Shown: one piece after another, positions 43,225 to 52,265 of the stretch | How positions within the stretch are numbered: position 1 is the stretch's first letter | How the letters are laid out: every line of letters starts with the position of its first letter | Origin: Sedimenticola_A sp040506895 | GTDB lineage: Bacteria > Pseudomonadota > Gammaproteobacteria > Chromatiales > Chromatiaceae | Assembly (NCBI GenBank): GCA_040506895.1 | Contig: JBEVVY010000001.1 | Coordinates: forward strand, 1,426,001 to 1,490,000 | DNA length: 64,000 nucleotides | Direction: 5' to 3' | Made by a program: the position numbers and the translations under genes | Notes under the pieces: generated by a model | Database searches by the model: none | What the model saw: only the letters and a program-made list of their open reading frames with translations | Told to the model about the DNA's origin: nothing

Positions 43225-43260
43225 AAAAACTGCCGGTCACCTCGACCAGTGACCGGCAGC
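43223..43260 (-). terminator. terminator between ureG and msrAB
   Basis: CTGCCGGTCAC and GTGACCGGCAG form an 11-base stem. The T run is on the minus strand, so it is a proper terminator for msrAB; the same stem may also end the urea operon. Confidence 0.8.
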
Positions 43261-43280
43261 TTCAGCGCAAGCGGGTTGGG

Positions 43281-44372
43281 TTATTCGAACAGTCCGACGA
43301 ACTCTTCGTACCCCTCCGCGGCCAGCTTCTCCTTGGGGACGAAGCGCAGAGATGCGGAGTTGATGCAGTAGCGCAGGCCGGTGGGCTGGGGCCCGTCGTC
43401 GAAGACGTGGCCCAGGTGGGAATCACCGTACTTGCTGCGCACCTCGATGCGCGGGTAGATCAGCTTGTAGTCCCGCTCCTCCACGATATTGTCCTCGACC
43501 AGCGGCCGGACGAAGCTGGGCCAGCCGGTGCCCGACTTGTACTTGTCGCGTGAAGAGAACAGGGGCTCGCCACTGACGATATCCACGTAGATACCGTCAC
43601 GCTTCTCGTCCCAGTATTCATTCTTGAACGGCGGCTCGGTACCCTCCTTCTGGGTCACTTTATACTGCAGCGGTGTCAGTTTACCCCGCAGTTCATCGTC
43701 GCTTGGCTTGCTGTACTTGCCGATCTTGTCACCCTTGCCGCTATTCTCATCACCCCACACCTTCTCCAGGAACTGGTCACGCCCCGAGCCGTAGCGGTAG
43801 TACTTGTAGCGGATGGGATTCTTCTTGTAGTAGTCCTGGTGATAGGTCTCGGCGGGCCAGAACCGGCTGGCCGGTTGAATCTCGGTCACCACGGGCTTGT
43901 CGAATACACCCGATGCGTCGAGAGCCGCCTTCGAGTCTTCGGCGATCATCTTCTGCTCTTCACTGTGATAGAAGATACCGGTGATGTACTCCCTGCCCCG
44001 GTCGGAGAACTGCCCGCCGTTATCGGTCGGGTTGGTCTGTCGCCAGAGGGCCTCGACCAGTTCACGGTAGCTTATCTGCTTGGGATCGTAGTAGACCTGC
44101 ACCGCCTCGATATGACCGGTACGTCCCGACGAGACCTGCTCGTAGGTCGGGTTATCGAAATCGCCACCGGTGTAACCGGAGATCGCCTCCTTCACCCCCG
44201 GGAGTTTCTCGTAGCCCGACTCGACACACCAGAAACAGCCCCCGGCGAAGGTGGCCACCTCCAGTCCCTGGGCCTTGGCGTCGGGCAGCGTTGCAAACTC
44301 GGCCTTCGAGTTGGCACAACCCACCAGCAGGGGAAGAAGAACGATCAAGCCTGAAAGCACTATTTTTTTCAT
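43281..44372 (-). CDS. msrAB: exported peptide methionine sulfoxide reductase MsrA-MsrB fusion
   Basis: 363 residues from the ATG at 44372, behind TTGGAGAGTTATTCC. The leader ends LPLLVGCAN, a lipoprotein box, so the enzyme is membrane-tethered outside the cytoplasm. The MsrA domain has GCFWCVESGYEKLPGVKEAISGYTGG and ASRFWPAETYHQDYY. The MsrB domain has KSGTGWPSFVRPL, GDSHLGHVFDDGPQPTGLRYCINSASLRF; its catalytic Cys is in RYCIN, while the zinc-binding cysteines of some MsrB proteins are absent. Together they repair both epimers of oxidised methionine. A triple TCAC array upstream suggests control by the OmpR-type regulator nearby. Confidence 0.95.
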   Translation of the reverse strand: MKKIVLSGLIVLLPLLVGCANSKAEFATLPDAKAQGLEVATFAGGCFWCVESGYEKLPGVKEAISGYTGGDFDNPTYEQVSSGRTGHIEAVQVYYDPKQISYRELVEALWRQTNPTDNGGQFSDRGREYITGIFYHSEEQKMIAEDSKAALDASGVFDKPVVTEIQPASRFWPAETYHQDYYKKNPIRYKYYRYGSGRDQFLEKVWGDENSGKGDKIGKYSKPSDDELRGKLTPLQYKVTQKEGTEPPFKNEYWDEKRDGIYVDIVSGEPLFSSRDKYKSGTGWPSFVRPLVEDNIVEERDYKLIYPRIEVRSKYGDSHLGHVFDDGPQPTGLRYCINSASLRFVPKEKLAAEGYEEFVGLFE

Positions 44373-44436
44373 GGAATAACTCTCCAATCGGTCCTGAACT
44401 TTGAGACCAGTATGGCGGGGAGAGTTCAATCCCCGA

Positions 44437-44462
44437 TCACGGAAAAATCACAATTCTGTCAC
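44437..44462. promoter_or_regulatory. triple TCAC direct repeat upstream of msrAB
   Basis: TCAC at 44437, 44448 and 44459, exactly 11 bases apart, the first gap being GGAAAAA. This helical-turn spacing is typical of OmpR/PhoB-family binding sites. It is 65 bases upstream of the msrAB start. The rest of the 44463-44872 gap shows no gene. Confidence 0.6.
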
Positions 44463-44872
44463 GGCTGGCCACTAGCCAACCGGAAAAACCAGACTCGCGG
44501 ACGCTCCTTGATCCTACTGGATTTATTTAGCCAGTACCTCCTCAACAGTCTACACAATCCCATCATGTTTCTGAGGATTAAGCGCATCGCTATCGGACAA
44601 GGTAAAGAGAACGTAATTGTTATCGAAATATCTACCGGTGGCTGAATCGGCCGATTCTGACAGCACCACACGAAGCATGTAGAACCTGGACGACACAATA
44701 CCAGGCGAAAAACCCTTTAAAAAAAGTGAATGGATACAGATCAACCATTACACCCTACTCTTTGTCGTGGGCGGCTAGCCCTAGTCTCTAGGCGAGAAAA
44801 ACAGGCGGGCTTGGCGGAAATCCATTAAAATCGCCGCAATATCAGTAACAGATCTTCCTTGAGTAACGAAAT

Positions 44873-45340
44873 ATGAGCCAGACACTTTTAGAACAACATG
44901 AAGACCTTGTTGTGGAAATCGCCAATGTTTACCTGGACAACATGGCATTGGAGCTGGGCAAGAAATACAAGAACAACGATCACCAGGTGAGTGCAACGCT
45001 GTCCAATGAGCAGTACCTGGCGTTGAAGGCGAAGTACGATATCCCGAACACTGAGTTTGCAGATATCTATACCGAGTTCCAGAAGATGAAGCCGACTCAG
45101 CACCTGAAGCAGGTGATGGATGCGTTTACCGCTTCTGGCGGCCACGCTGAAGTCGAGCCCGTCTACGATGAAGAGGCTCAACGGCTGGATGTCGCCGTAA
45201 ACTTTGTCATCAAGGACAAGACGCTGGATAAAATGGAAGGGCTTACGCCGATAGAAGAGATCATCGTGAAGATGGATGCAATGATCCAGGTGGACACGGT
45301 TCTTTCCGGCGCGGATCCGGATATCTCACCCTCATTTTAA
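44873..45340 (+). CDS. unknown soluble protein
   Basis: 155 residues, starting MSQTLLEQHEDLVVEIANVYLDNMALELG. Acidic, helical at first, then a strand-rich part (RLDVAVNFVIKDKTLDKMEG). No signal, membrane span or metal motif. The codon use and clean start support a real gene. It lies convergent to the sensor kinase gene, 14 bases apart. No family recognised. Confidence 0.65.
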   Translation: MSQTLLEQHEDLVVEIANVYLDNMALELGKKYKNNDHQVSATLSNEQYLALKAKYDIPNTEFADIYTEFQKMKPTQHLKQVMDAFTASGGHAEVEPVYDEEAQRLDVAVNFVIKDKTLDKMEGLTPIEEIIVKMDAMIQVDTVLSGADPDISPSF

Positions 45341-45354
45341 TCCACGGGCTGAAC

Positions 45355-46821
45355 TCACGCCCTGGGCAGGGTGAAACAGAAACGGGCGCCCCCGTTCTCC
45401 TGGTTCTCTGCCCAGATCTCGCCACCCTGAAGATCGACGATACGCCGGGCTATGGCCAGTCCGAGACCGGCATGGCGCCTGTCACCCCGCTGCTCTCCTC
45501 CGCGGTAGAAGGGTTCGAACAGGTGGGGCAGATCATCGGCGGGAATACCCCCGCCACTGTCGGCGACGGTGATCGTCAGAATTCCCTCCCCCGCGGTTAC
45601 GGTGAGACTCACCTCGCCACCCTCCGGTGTGTGCTCGATGGCGTTACCGATCAGGTTGTCCAGCACCCGTTCCGTGAGGGCGATATCCGCCTCTGCCATG
45701 GGTAACTGCCCGGGCGGCTCCATCAGAAGCCTGATCCCGGCCTGCCCGGCACGCAGCTGGAATTTCTGCAACATGTCGGACAATAGCTCACCCACGGCGC
45801 AGGCTTCGGGTTTCGGCTGGGTATCCCTCGCCTCCAGGTGAGCCAGTTCGAACAGCTCCTCCACCATGCGCTTGAGGTGGCCGCTCTGGCGCAGGGCGAT
45901 CTCCAGGTGCTCCTGCCGGGTGGCCCCGTCGAGCTGCCCCTCCTTCATACGCATGGTCTCCAGGTAACCATGGAGTACCGCCAGGGGTGTACGCAGGTCG
46001 TGTGAGACCTGGGCCACCAGTTCCCTGCGCAACTTGTCCTGGCCTTTCAACTCCTGCAGCTGGGCCAGGATATGCTCGGCCATGCGGTCGAATGTCGCCC
46101 CCAGGCGTTCGATCTCGTCCGGGTTCGCTGAAGGCTTCACCATCTGGGGGCGATGGTGCGTGAAATTGCTCTCCTGGAACTGCTCCATCCCCCGGGAGAG
46201 ATGCTGCAACCGCCGGGTCAGGTAGTAGAAGAGCAGCAGTCCCGCGATGAGTCCGAAACCGAGGCTACCGGCGATGGCCCAGGCGCTGAGACGTGACACG
46301 TAGCTCTCAAATACCAGTTGCTCGGCATCTTCGTACTGCTCACCCTGCAGCACCACGTAGAGATACCCCTCCGGTGTCTCCGGAGAGGGCACCGGGGTGA
46401 CGGAAAAGGCCTTCATGCGATCGTGTGAGCGGGGGTCGTCACCCAGAATGGGATAACCCTCGTTGCGCAGAAAGGCCTGGATCGGCGAGAGGTCCACCCG
46501 CTTGCGCTTCACCTTACCCGGGTCGGCGGAGAAAGAGAGGATATTGCCTTGCAGGTCGAGCAGGTAGATCTCGATACTGGGATTGATGTCCATGTAGGCG
46601 CTGAAGGTGCTCTTCAGTGCCTTTTCGTTCATGCGCCCCTCTTCCACCAGGTTGCGATCGGCCACGATCCGCCTGGCCAGGTCACGATTGAAGTGCTGGC
46701 TCAGCTCCTGGAGATAGCGGTCCACCAGGGTCGTGGTGATGAATACATAGCTGATACCGATGGCCAGGAAGATGACCACCAGTACCGCAGCGAGTCGCGC
46801 ATAGAGGGTATTGAACATCAT
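45355..46821 (-). CDS. sensor histidine kinase (OmpR-system partner)
   Basis: 488 residues. TM1 at about 8-30, a periplasmic domain 31-180 (VDRYLQELSQHFNRDLARRIVADR; LLDLQGNILSFSADPG), TM2 near 185-205, HAMP, the phospho-acceptor VSHDLRTPLAVLHGYLETM, NLIGNAIEHTPEG, DSGGGIP and GLGLAIARRIV. BaeS/QseC-like layout. The start codon pair at 46821/46818 is at the very edge of the mobile unit, so its ribosome binding site must come from that unit or translation depends on coupling lost by the insertion. The partner regulator is just upstream. Confidence 0.93.
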   Translation of the reverse strand: MMFNTLYARLAAVLVVIFLAIGISYVFITTTLVDRYLQELSQHFNRDLARRIVADRNLVEEGRMNEKALKSTFSAYMDINPSIEIYLLDLQGNILSFSADPGKVKRKRVDLSPIQAFLRNEGYPILGDDPRSHDRMKAFSVTPVPSPETPEGYLYVVLQGEQYEDAEQLVFESYVSRLSAWAIAGSLGFGLIAGLLLFYYLTRRLQHLSRGMEQFQESNFTHHRPQMVKPSANPDEIERLGATFDRMAEHILAQLQELKGQDKLRRELVAQVSHDLRTPLAVLHGYLETMRMKEGQLDGATRQEHLEIALRQSGHLKRMVEELFELAHLEARDTQPKPEACAVGELLSDMLQKFQLRAGQAGIRLLMEPPGQLPMAEADIALTERVLDNLIGNAIEHTPEGGEVSLTVTAGEGILTITVADSGGGIPADDLPHLFEPFYRGGEQRGDRRHAGLGLAIARRIVDLQGGEIWAENQENGGARFCFTLPRA

Positions 46822-46822
46822 C

Positions 46823-47089
46823 AGGGCCTGTTAACACTAATCTGATTGACCCTGCTGGGGCTGTTTTTTTGTCCAGCAAGGCTGAATGAGTGTCGTGTAG
46901 TCGTTCTACACGAGCGAATGAAAACGCCGCTGGGCGAAAAAACAGCCCCAGCCCTTCGGGTTGAGCCTGAAAAAGCGCCACTCTGCGTTACTCGTCGTTT
47001 ATTTGGAACAACCAAACTACACTCCTCGTGTCTTGATTGGCACTTTTTCAGGTTCAACAGGGCCCATCAGATTAGTGTTAGCAGGCCCT
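46823..47089. mobile_element. hairpin-rich MITE-like unit, copy 2, between regulator and kinase genes
   Basis: Terminal inverted repeats 46824-46846 and 47066-47088 match at 22 of 23 positions. An internal stem pairs about 46854-46877 with 46929-46952, enclosing a small hairpin TCGTGTAG-tcgtt-CTACACGA. Another pairs about 46960-46980 with 47039-47059 around a 30-base core at 46994-47023 that equals the reverse complement of the core in copy 1 at 29 of 30 positions. No gene inside. Confidence 0.82.
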
Positions 47090-47798
47090 AGCCACCACTG
47101 TCGGTGAACTTGTAGCCCACGCCCCAGACCGTGAGGATATAGTCGGGGTTTGAGGGGTCCTTCTCGATCTTTGCCCGCAGGCGGTTGATATGGGAGTTGA
47201 CCGTATGCTCATAGCCGTCGTGGTTGTAACCCCACACCTGGTCCAGCAGTTGCAGACGGTTGAACACCTGCCCCGGGTGGGAAGCGAAGTGCAACAGCAG
47301 GTCGAACTCCCGTGCGGTCAGGTCAATCTCGTGACCTTCCACCACCACCTTGCGCTTGTCGGTGTAGATCGTCAGCCCGCCTCGTTGCAGCGGCGCGGAA
47401 CTGTCCTGCACGGCCGGCGCCTGCTGCAGCGCCTCGACCCTTCTGAAGAGCGCCTTGATGCGCGCAATCAGCTCGGGAATGCTGAACGGCTTGGTGAGGT
47501 AATCATCGGCCCCCATCTCCAGCCCCAGCACCCGGTCCAGCTCACTGGACTTGGCGGTCAGCATGAGGATGGGGATGTAATCGCCGCTCTCGCGCATTTT
47601 GCGGCAGAGGGTAAGACCATCGGTATCCGGCAGCATCAGGTCGAGTACCACCAGCTGGTACCCCCCCTGGTCGAACAGCTGCATGGCCAGGGCACCGTCA
47701 CCGGCAATATCGGCATCACAGCCGATATCCGCCAGGTGCTCCTGCACCAGCCGTGCAATGTCCGGTTCATCCTCTACGATCAGTACCTTGCGCTGCAT
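47088..47798 (-). CDS. OmpR-family response regulator
   Basis: 236 residues. Receiver with VEDEPDI, phospho-Asp in VVLDLMLPDTDG, LTAKSS and LTKPFS; C-terminal winged helix with VVEGHEIDLTAREFDLLLHFASHPGQVFNRLQLLDQVWGYNHDGYEHTVNSHINRLRAKIE and VWGVGYKF. The TAG stop falls on the right end of the mobile unit. The TCAC arrays upstream of msrAB and of the Met/Lys-rich gene fit the direct-repeat sites of this class, so it may control both, as HprR controls msrPQ in E. coli; this is inference. Confidence 0.93.
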   Translation of the reverse strand: MQRKVLIVEDEPDIARLVQEHLADIGCDADIAGDGALAMQLFDQGGYQLVVLDLMLPDTDGLTLCRKMRESGDYIPILMLTAKSSELDRVLGLEMGADDYLTKPFSIPELIARIKALFRRVEALQQAPAVQDSSAPLQRGGLTIYTDKRKVVVEGHEIDLTAREFDLLLHFASHPGQVFNRLQLLDQVWGYNHDGYEHTVNSHINRLRAKIEKDPSNPDYILTVWGVGYKFTDSGG

Positions 47799-47856
47799 GC
47801 ACTCTTCATTCTTAAAAGGGTTGGATTACTAAGGTAGCAACTTTCAGCCACCTTGT

Positions 47857-47884
47857 AACGCCGGTCCCGAAAGAGACCGGCGTT
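47857..47884 (-). terminator. hairpin behind the Met/Lys-rich gene
   Basis: AACGCCGGTC-tctttcgg-GACCGGCGTT, a 10-base stem. No T run follows on the minus strand, so it may stabilise or only partly end the transcript before the regulator gene. Confidence 0.55.
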
Positions 47885-47891
47885 CACGCCA

Positions 47892-48170
47892 TTACATTTC
47901 CTTCATCATCTTCCCTTCCATCTCGCCCTTCATGCCCTTGTCATCCATCATGGGCTTGTCCATCATCTTCTTGTCGGCCATTTTTCCGTCCATCATCTTG
48001 TCATCCATGCTCTTGTGGGCCATTTTCTCCTTCTCCATCGCCATGGTCTCCATGGATTTTTTCTCCATCATGCCCTCTTTCATTTTCATGTCTCCGGCAA
48101 CGGAGGTGAGGGAAATGGCGACAAGGCCGGCACCGATAACGGAAGTAATGTAAGCAGTCTTGATTTTCAT
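47892..48170 (-). CDS. Met/Lys/Asp-rich exported protein (MXKDX-repeat-like)
   Basis: 92 residues from the ATG at 48170, behind AAAGGTGG. Signal peptide 1-24 (ends SVAG). The mature part is almost only Met, Lys, Asp, Glu and Gly in loose repeats such as DKMMDGKMADKKMMDKPMMD. This resembles the pentapeptide MXKDX repeat family known only from sequence. A Met-rich charged chain could be a sacrificial oxidant trap or bind metals. Its promoter region carries the same triple TCAC array as msrAB, whose product would repair its methionines. The regulator gene is next downstream. Confidence 0.8.
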   Translation of the reverse strand: MKIKTAYITSVIGAGLVAISLTSVAGDMKMKEGMMEKKSMETMAMEKEKMAHKSMDDKMMDGKMADKKMMDKPMMDDKGMKGEMEGKMMKEM

Positions 48171-48308
48171 GGTTTTTTCCACCTTTACTGGGAACCGCGC
48201 TATATGCGGCAGGTTGTTGAATTCGAATCACCGATGCACAACCGGCGGTTTGCCTGTCCATCGCTATCGGCTTGGTGATCATTAAAGAACCGGGAGATAT
48301 CAGGGGTA

Positions 48309-48334
48309 TCACGGAAAAATCACGAAATGATCAC
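48309..48334. promoter_or_regulatory. triple TCAC direct repeat upstream of the Met/Lys-rich gene
   Basis: TCAC at 48309, 48320 and 48331, again 11 bases apart, the first two units joined by the same GGAAAAA as upstream of msrAB. It is about 140 bases upstream of the start at 48170. The rest of 48183-48569 shows no gene. Confidence 0.6.
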
Positions 48335-48569
48335 AATTGACCCAGTTCGCCGGGACTGGCGAGGAGAAGAGGAAAATTGGATGGGGGGTATTCTGACCGT
48401 CAGGCGGTCTGTTCAACAGCCGAGTGACAGCTCATTCAATATTGAATTTCGCTTTACCATTCGCAATGAGGATTACAAGTTCAGGCCTTGAGTGATACCT
48501 GTTACTATGAAGTACGCGCCTATTATCAAGACTGCATAGCCTGGGCCATATATCGACCTGCATCATCCC

Positions 48570-49013
48570 TTAGTTCGGCACTTCCACCGGGTATCCATCC
48601 CCTTTCCAGCCATTGTAGCCCGCGCGATAGTAGTAGATCCGGTTGTAGCCCCACTGGAGCGCCTGGCGGGCCGCCATCGAACTCATCAGGCAATCCTTGC
48701 CCCGGCAATGCAGCACCACGGGGTCGTCGGGACCAGCAACCTTGGCCAGGGTCTGGGGGTTGAACTCAGCACCAAGGGGCAGGCTGATCGCGCCTGGAAT
48801 TCGCCCCTCCTGGTACATGGACGCCGGGCGCACATCCACGAACGGAATGCCATCTGTATGCAGCTGTTTGGCTGTCGCCGTATCAATATAGGTGGTGCCT
48901 TCCACCGCAGCAGGAGCAGGGCCATCCGGTTGGTCTGCTGCAGTTGCCACTCCCGGTAACAGAAGTGCCAGGGCGAGTAGAACCCTCTTCAATAAATCTT
49001 GCGGCCCGCCCAT
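48570..49013 (-). CDS. periplasmic rhodanese-domain protein
   Basis: 147 residues. Signal peptide 1-26 (ALALLLPGVATAAD). A single rhodanese domain: YIDTATAKQLHTDGIPFVDVRPASMYQEGRIPGAISLP, VVLHCRGKDCLMSSMAARQALQWGYNRIYYYRAGYNGWKGDGYPVE. The active-site Cys is in HCRGKDC; the second Cys is unusual. It may transfer sulfur from thiosulfate or handle persulfides. An FNR-like box lies 82 bases upstream. Confidence 0.88.
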   Translation of the reverse strand: MGGPQDLLKRVLLALALLLPGVATAADQPDGPAPAAVEGTTYIDTATAKQLHTDGIPFVDVRPASMYQEGRIPGAISLPLGAEFNPQTLAKVAGPDDPVVLHCRGKDCLMSSMAARQALQWGYNRIYYYRAGYNGWKGDGYPVEVPN

Positions 49014-49094
49014 GGGTTCCCCCTATCGATTGATGGATGTTGGCTTTTGGACGTATCGAGGCCAGTAGTGAATCACAACGCCGACCCGATGGAT

Positions 49095-49108
49095 TTGACC
49101 TTGATCAA
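49095..49108. promoter_or_regulatory. FNR/Anr-like box upstream of the rhodanese
   Basis: TTGAC-CTTG-ATCAA, nine of ten fixed positions of TTGAT-N4-ATCAA. Distance of 82 bases to the start suits class II activation at -41. Oxygen-dependent control of the rhodanese is the likely meaning. Confidence 0.6.
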
Positions 49109-49309
49109 ATTGTGGTTTTTAGGGCCGGTTCACACAGATCTTTTACGGCCCACCACCTCTGCTGAACTGGCACTATTAGGATTGATGCCCGATTGGACAA
49201 ACACTGAATCATCACGACCCGCGATCACTTCTACGCTGGAAATTCCACTATTGGAGCATTATGAAACCTGTTGGAAATTCAAGCCAGAAAACGCCCGGAC
49301 TCCGGGCAT

Positions 49310-51700
49310 CTATTGCTTTAACAATTCATCCAGAGCAGCAGCAGTTTGAGGTCGATGGAAATAATAGCCCTGGAAATAGCGACAGCCCTGCTCATGCAAT
49401 AATCGGAATTGTTCGTCTGTCTCGACCCCTTCAGCAACGACTTCCAGGTCCAACTTCTCCGCCAGTGCGATGATGGTTTCAACCAAGCCGGCATCTTCGG
49501 GATCGGTGGAAATATCTCTTATGAACGTGCGATCGATCTTGATCTCGTCCACCGGCAACCTGCGCAGGTAGGCCAGGGACGAATAACCGGTACCGAAATC
49601 GTCTATGGAAAAACGCACGCCCAACTTCTTCAGCGCCTGCATCTTGTCTTTGGCTGCCTCCAGAGTGTCCAGTAGCACACCTTCCGTGATTTCCAGAGTC
49701 AGACAGTTTGGATCAGTGCCACTTTCAGCCAGCAGACGCTCCACTTGCGTCACGAAACCCGGATGGAGAAACTGCCTCGGACTAATATTAACCGCCAATC
49801 GTGCGGGTGGAAGAATGTCCTGATCACTAACCCAGAGCTGGTATTGTTGCAGCGCAGTGGTCAGAACCCATTCTCCGATAGTCAGTATCTGGCCGGTGTC
49901 TTCAGCCACGGAAATGAACTCATCGGTAGGAACTGCCCCCCGTTGGGGGTGCTCCCAGCGTAGCAAGGCCTCCACTCCCAACGTGCCGCCTGAGCGATCG
50001 ACCTGGGGTTGGTAGTGCAATTGCAACTCCTTTCTTTCCAGTGCCCGCTGCAGATCGTTCTTCAGGCGCAGCAGTTCTTCGGCAGCCTGCTGCATGCTGG
50101 GCAGGAAGAAACGCACCACATTGCGACCAGCTTCCTTGGCCCGGTACATTGCGGTATCGGCATGCCGCAGTATGTCTTCTGCACTCTCTTCTTCCATGGG
50201 GAACAGGGCAATACCGATACTGGGCGTCACGTGCAATTCGTGACCCTTGATATTGTAAGGCTTGGATAGCAAGCTCCGGATCTTCTCAGCACTGATCTGG
50301 GCAAATTTGGCCACTTTCTCGGTATCCTCGCCCAGTTCGTTAAACAGCACCACAAATTCATCCCCACCCAGACGGGCTGAGGTATCCTCCTCGCGCAGAC
50401 TCTCTTTCAGGCGTTCAGCGACAGCTTTCAGCAGCGTATCTCCAATGGTGTGGCCCAAAGAGTCATTGATGTGCTTGAACTGGTCCAGATCCAGAAACAA
50501 CAAGGCTGTCTTCTCGCCATGGCGTCGGCACCGGGCCAGGGTCTGGTTCAGGCGATCCAACAGAAGCCGTCTGTTCGGAAGATCGGTCAGAGTATCAAAT
50601 GAGGCCTGGTGTTCGATAAAGTCTGCGTGACGCTTTCTTTCGGTGATGTCAGTCAGTGCACCGACCATGCAGATGGTCTTTCCATCCTGGACCACCGGGG
50701 CCTCATTGACTTGCACCCAGATCTTTCGCCCCTTGGTACCGATAAGTTCCAGTTCATAGGGAGACTGTCGTTTACCGGTTTCGATGGCTAGTTGAGTCTT
50801 CTCAAATCCACTCTCGTTTACCGGGTTGTCAGTGGTGAATTCGGTCCAGCGCCTCATGGCCTCGTCGGGCTCACAGTCAAAGAAATCACGGGTCTGGGGA
50901 CTAAGATAAGTGAGATCGTGTTTATCGGTGTGGGAGTAGAACAGGTTGCTGCTGTATTCGACAATATTGCGCAGCTTCTCCTCGCTAGCGTGCAGGGCCT
51001 GCAAGGCAGAACGGGCAGTGGCTGACAATCGACGAGCGACAAACCAGCTAAAGGTCAGAACTAGCAGAATGACAGCTGTTGGGATCGAGAGAGAGGTGAG
51101 TAATATATAGTTTTCCCTGGCCTGGATATTTCTATCCTCTATATCAATGCCCACTACTCCGGCCCGCTTGCCATCGCTTGTATAGAATGGGGCGTAACCG
51201 GTGAGCCAGGTTCCCCATTTATCTGTGTAGAAATCATGTTCTACCAAGGGGCGGTCAAGGGTGACGAAATTCTCTTTAAGGAGCTCACTGGCATCGTCGT
51301 ACAGGTCGCCCAAGTGGGCAATCTCTTCCGGGTTCGTTTCAGCATCGAGAACGAACATAATCTGCCCTTCTGCACCGGGCACCATGGTATATACATAGCG
51401 GATGCCTGTTGCAGTATCTCGAATCTTCTGCAGATCACCACGCAGTCTGAGGTAGGTTGGATTGCCTTCCTGTTCCGGCAATCTCAGCGTGTTATGGGCT
51501 TCAGCATCAATCTGCAGAGCGGCAACAGCCACTATATCGCGCAGTTTTTCCCGTGCATCCTGGCGCAGCTGATTTTGTAATTGCCAGGAGTAGAGCCCGG
51601 TCATAATCAACGAGACCACAAGTATCAGTACAGTGAAACTGATAAAAATACGCTGCCCCATGACGGTCGGCATATGGGAAGAAGTGGTTTTGTCTGCCAT
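49310..51700 (-). CDS. membrane GGDEF-EAL protein with PAS domain (c-di-GMP turnover)
   Basis: 796 residues. TM1 at about 15-38, a periplasmic Cache-like sensor 40-205 (IRYVYTMVPGAEGQIMFVLDAETNPEE; GYAPFYTSDGKRAGVVGIDI), TM2 near 205-222, PAS 240-360, GGDEF 370-530 with LGGDEFVVLF intact, and EAL 550-790 with GVEALLRWEHP, NISPRQF, EITEGVLL, DDFGTGYSSLAYLRRLPVDEIKIDRTFI and AEGVE. Both active sites look functional, so it may make and degrade cyclic di-GMP. Monocistronic. Confidence 0.93.
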   Translation of the reverse strand: MADKTTSSHMPTVMGQRIFISFTVLILVVSLIMTGLYSWQLQNQLRQDAREKLRDIVAVAALQIDAEAHNTLRLPEQEGNPTYLRLRGDLQKIRDTATGIRYVYTMVPGAEGQIMFVLDAETNPEEIAHLGDLYDDASELLKENFVTLDRPLVEHDFYTDKWGTWLTGYAPFYTSDGKRAGVVGIDIEDRNIQARENYILLTSLSIPTAVILLVLTFSWFVARRLSATARSALQALHASEEKLRNIVEYSSNLFYSHTDKHDLTYLSPQTRDFFDCEPDEAMRRWTEFTTDNPVNESGFEKTQLAIETGKRQSPYELELIGTKGRKIWVQVNEAPVVQDGKTICMVGALTDITERKRHADFIEHQASFDTLTDLPNRRLLLDRLNQTLARCRRHGEKTALLFLDLDQFKHINDSLGHTIGDTLLKAVAERLKESLREEDTSARLGGDEFVVLFNELGEDTEKVAKFAQISAEKIRSLLSKPYNIKGHELHVTPSIGIALFPMEEESAEDILRHADTAMYRAKEAGRNVVRFFLPSMQQAAEELLRLKNDLQRALERKELQLHYQPQVDRSGGTLGVEALLRWEHPQRGAVPTDEFISVAEDTGQILTIGEWVLTTALQQYQLWVSDQDILPPARLAVNISPRQFLHPGFVTQVERLLAESGTDPNCLTLEITEGVLLDTLEAAKDKMQALKKLGVRFSIDDFGTGYSSLAYLRRLPVDEIKIDRTFIRDISTDPEDAGLVETIIALAEKLDLEVVAEGVETDEQFRLLHEQGCRYFQGYYFHRPQTAAALDELLKQ

Positions 51701-51968
51701 GGTTCAGGAATCTATTCCTATCATATGTATCAGTCCAGCTGAAGACTTAAGGTGTGCAAATGAAAGCATGCATAAAACCCCAACATTCCTCGGCAACAGG
51801 TTCTACCCTCGACCTTATATGAATGAATCGAATGCATGATTTACCTAAATATAGCGCTAGTGCGTAGAGTTATCAGCCCATTGCAGCGCACAAAAAGAAT
51901 TGTTCGATGCCAAAACCGAGCAGTAAACGGGATATCCATGGTGCGCATCAAGTGGGAAGACTAGAAAG

Positions 51969-52152
51969 AAACTGCTCATTGATGAGCCCCTCACCACACT
52001 CGCTCACGGTACCAGGCAGACAATTCTGCCTTACCTGGAGAGTCTCCATGAGGAGTTCGACATCCCCCCATGTTGCCCAGGATCCGAACGAAGTCACCCG
52101 GCCGGCATACAAGCAGATGTTGCTGGATAAGGGAAAGGTGGTCATCTGTGGC
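51969..52152 (+). pseudogene. modC: frameshifted remnant of a molybdate ABC ATPase (ModC-like)
   Basis: Frame 1 from 51969 reads KLLIDEPLTTLAHGTRQTIL and PYLESLHEEFDIP, the Walker B and D-loop region of ModC. A shift by one base at the C6 run near 52063-52068 continues as HVAQDPNEVTRPAYKQMLLD and KGKVVICG, the switch-region part. Walker A and signature are missing. So about 60 residues of a decayed gene remain in a 560-base gap (51701-52265) that is otherwise empty. Confidence 0.65.
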
Positions 52153-52265
52153 GAAGCGGCTCTATGCCCAGGTGAAGCGTGTTGCACTCATTACCCGGGC
52201 ATTCATAGTAAAGCCAATGGGAACATGGTAGCTTAGCGTGGACTGGCCACCCTGCAACGATATCG

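Noticed and set aside
44412..44698. Short open frames in the gap before the 155-residue gene
   Set aside because: No ribosome site, odd composition, and they cover the TCAC array, which makes better sense as a regulatory region.
48488..48763. Plus-strand frame of 91 codons
   Set aside because: Overlaps the rhodanese gene in antisense; Ser/Pro-rich low-complexity product.
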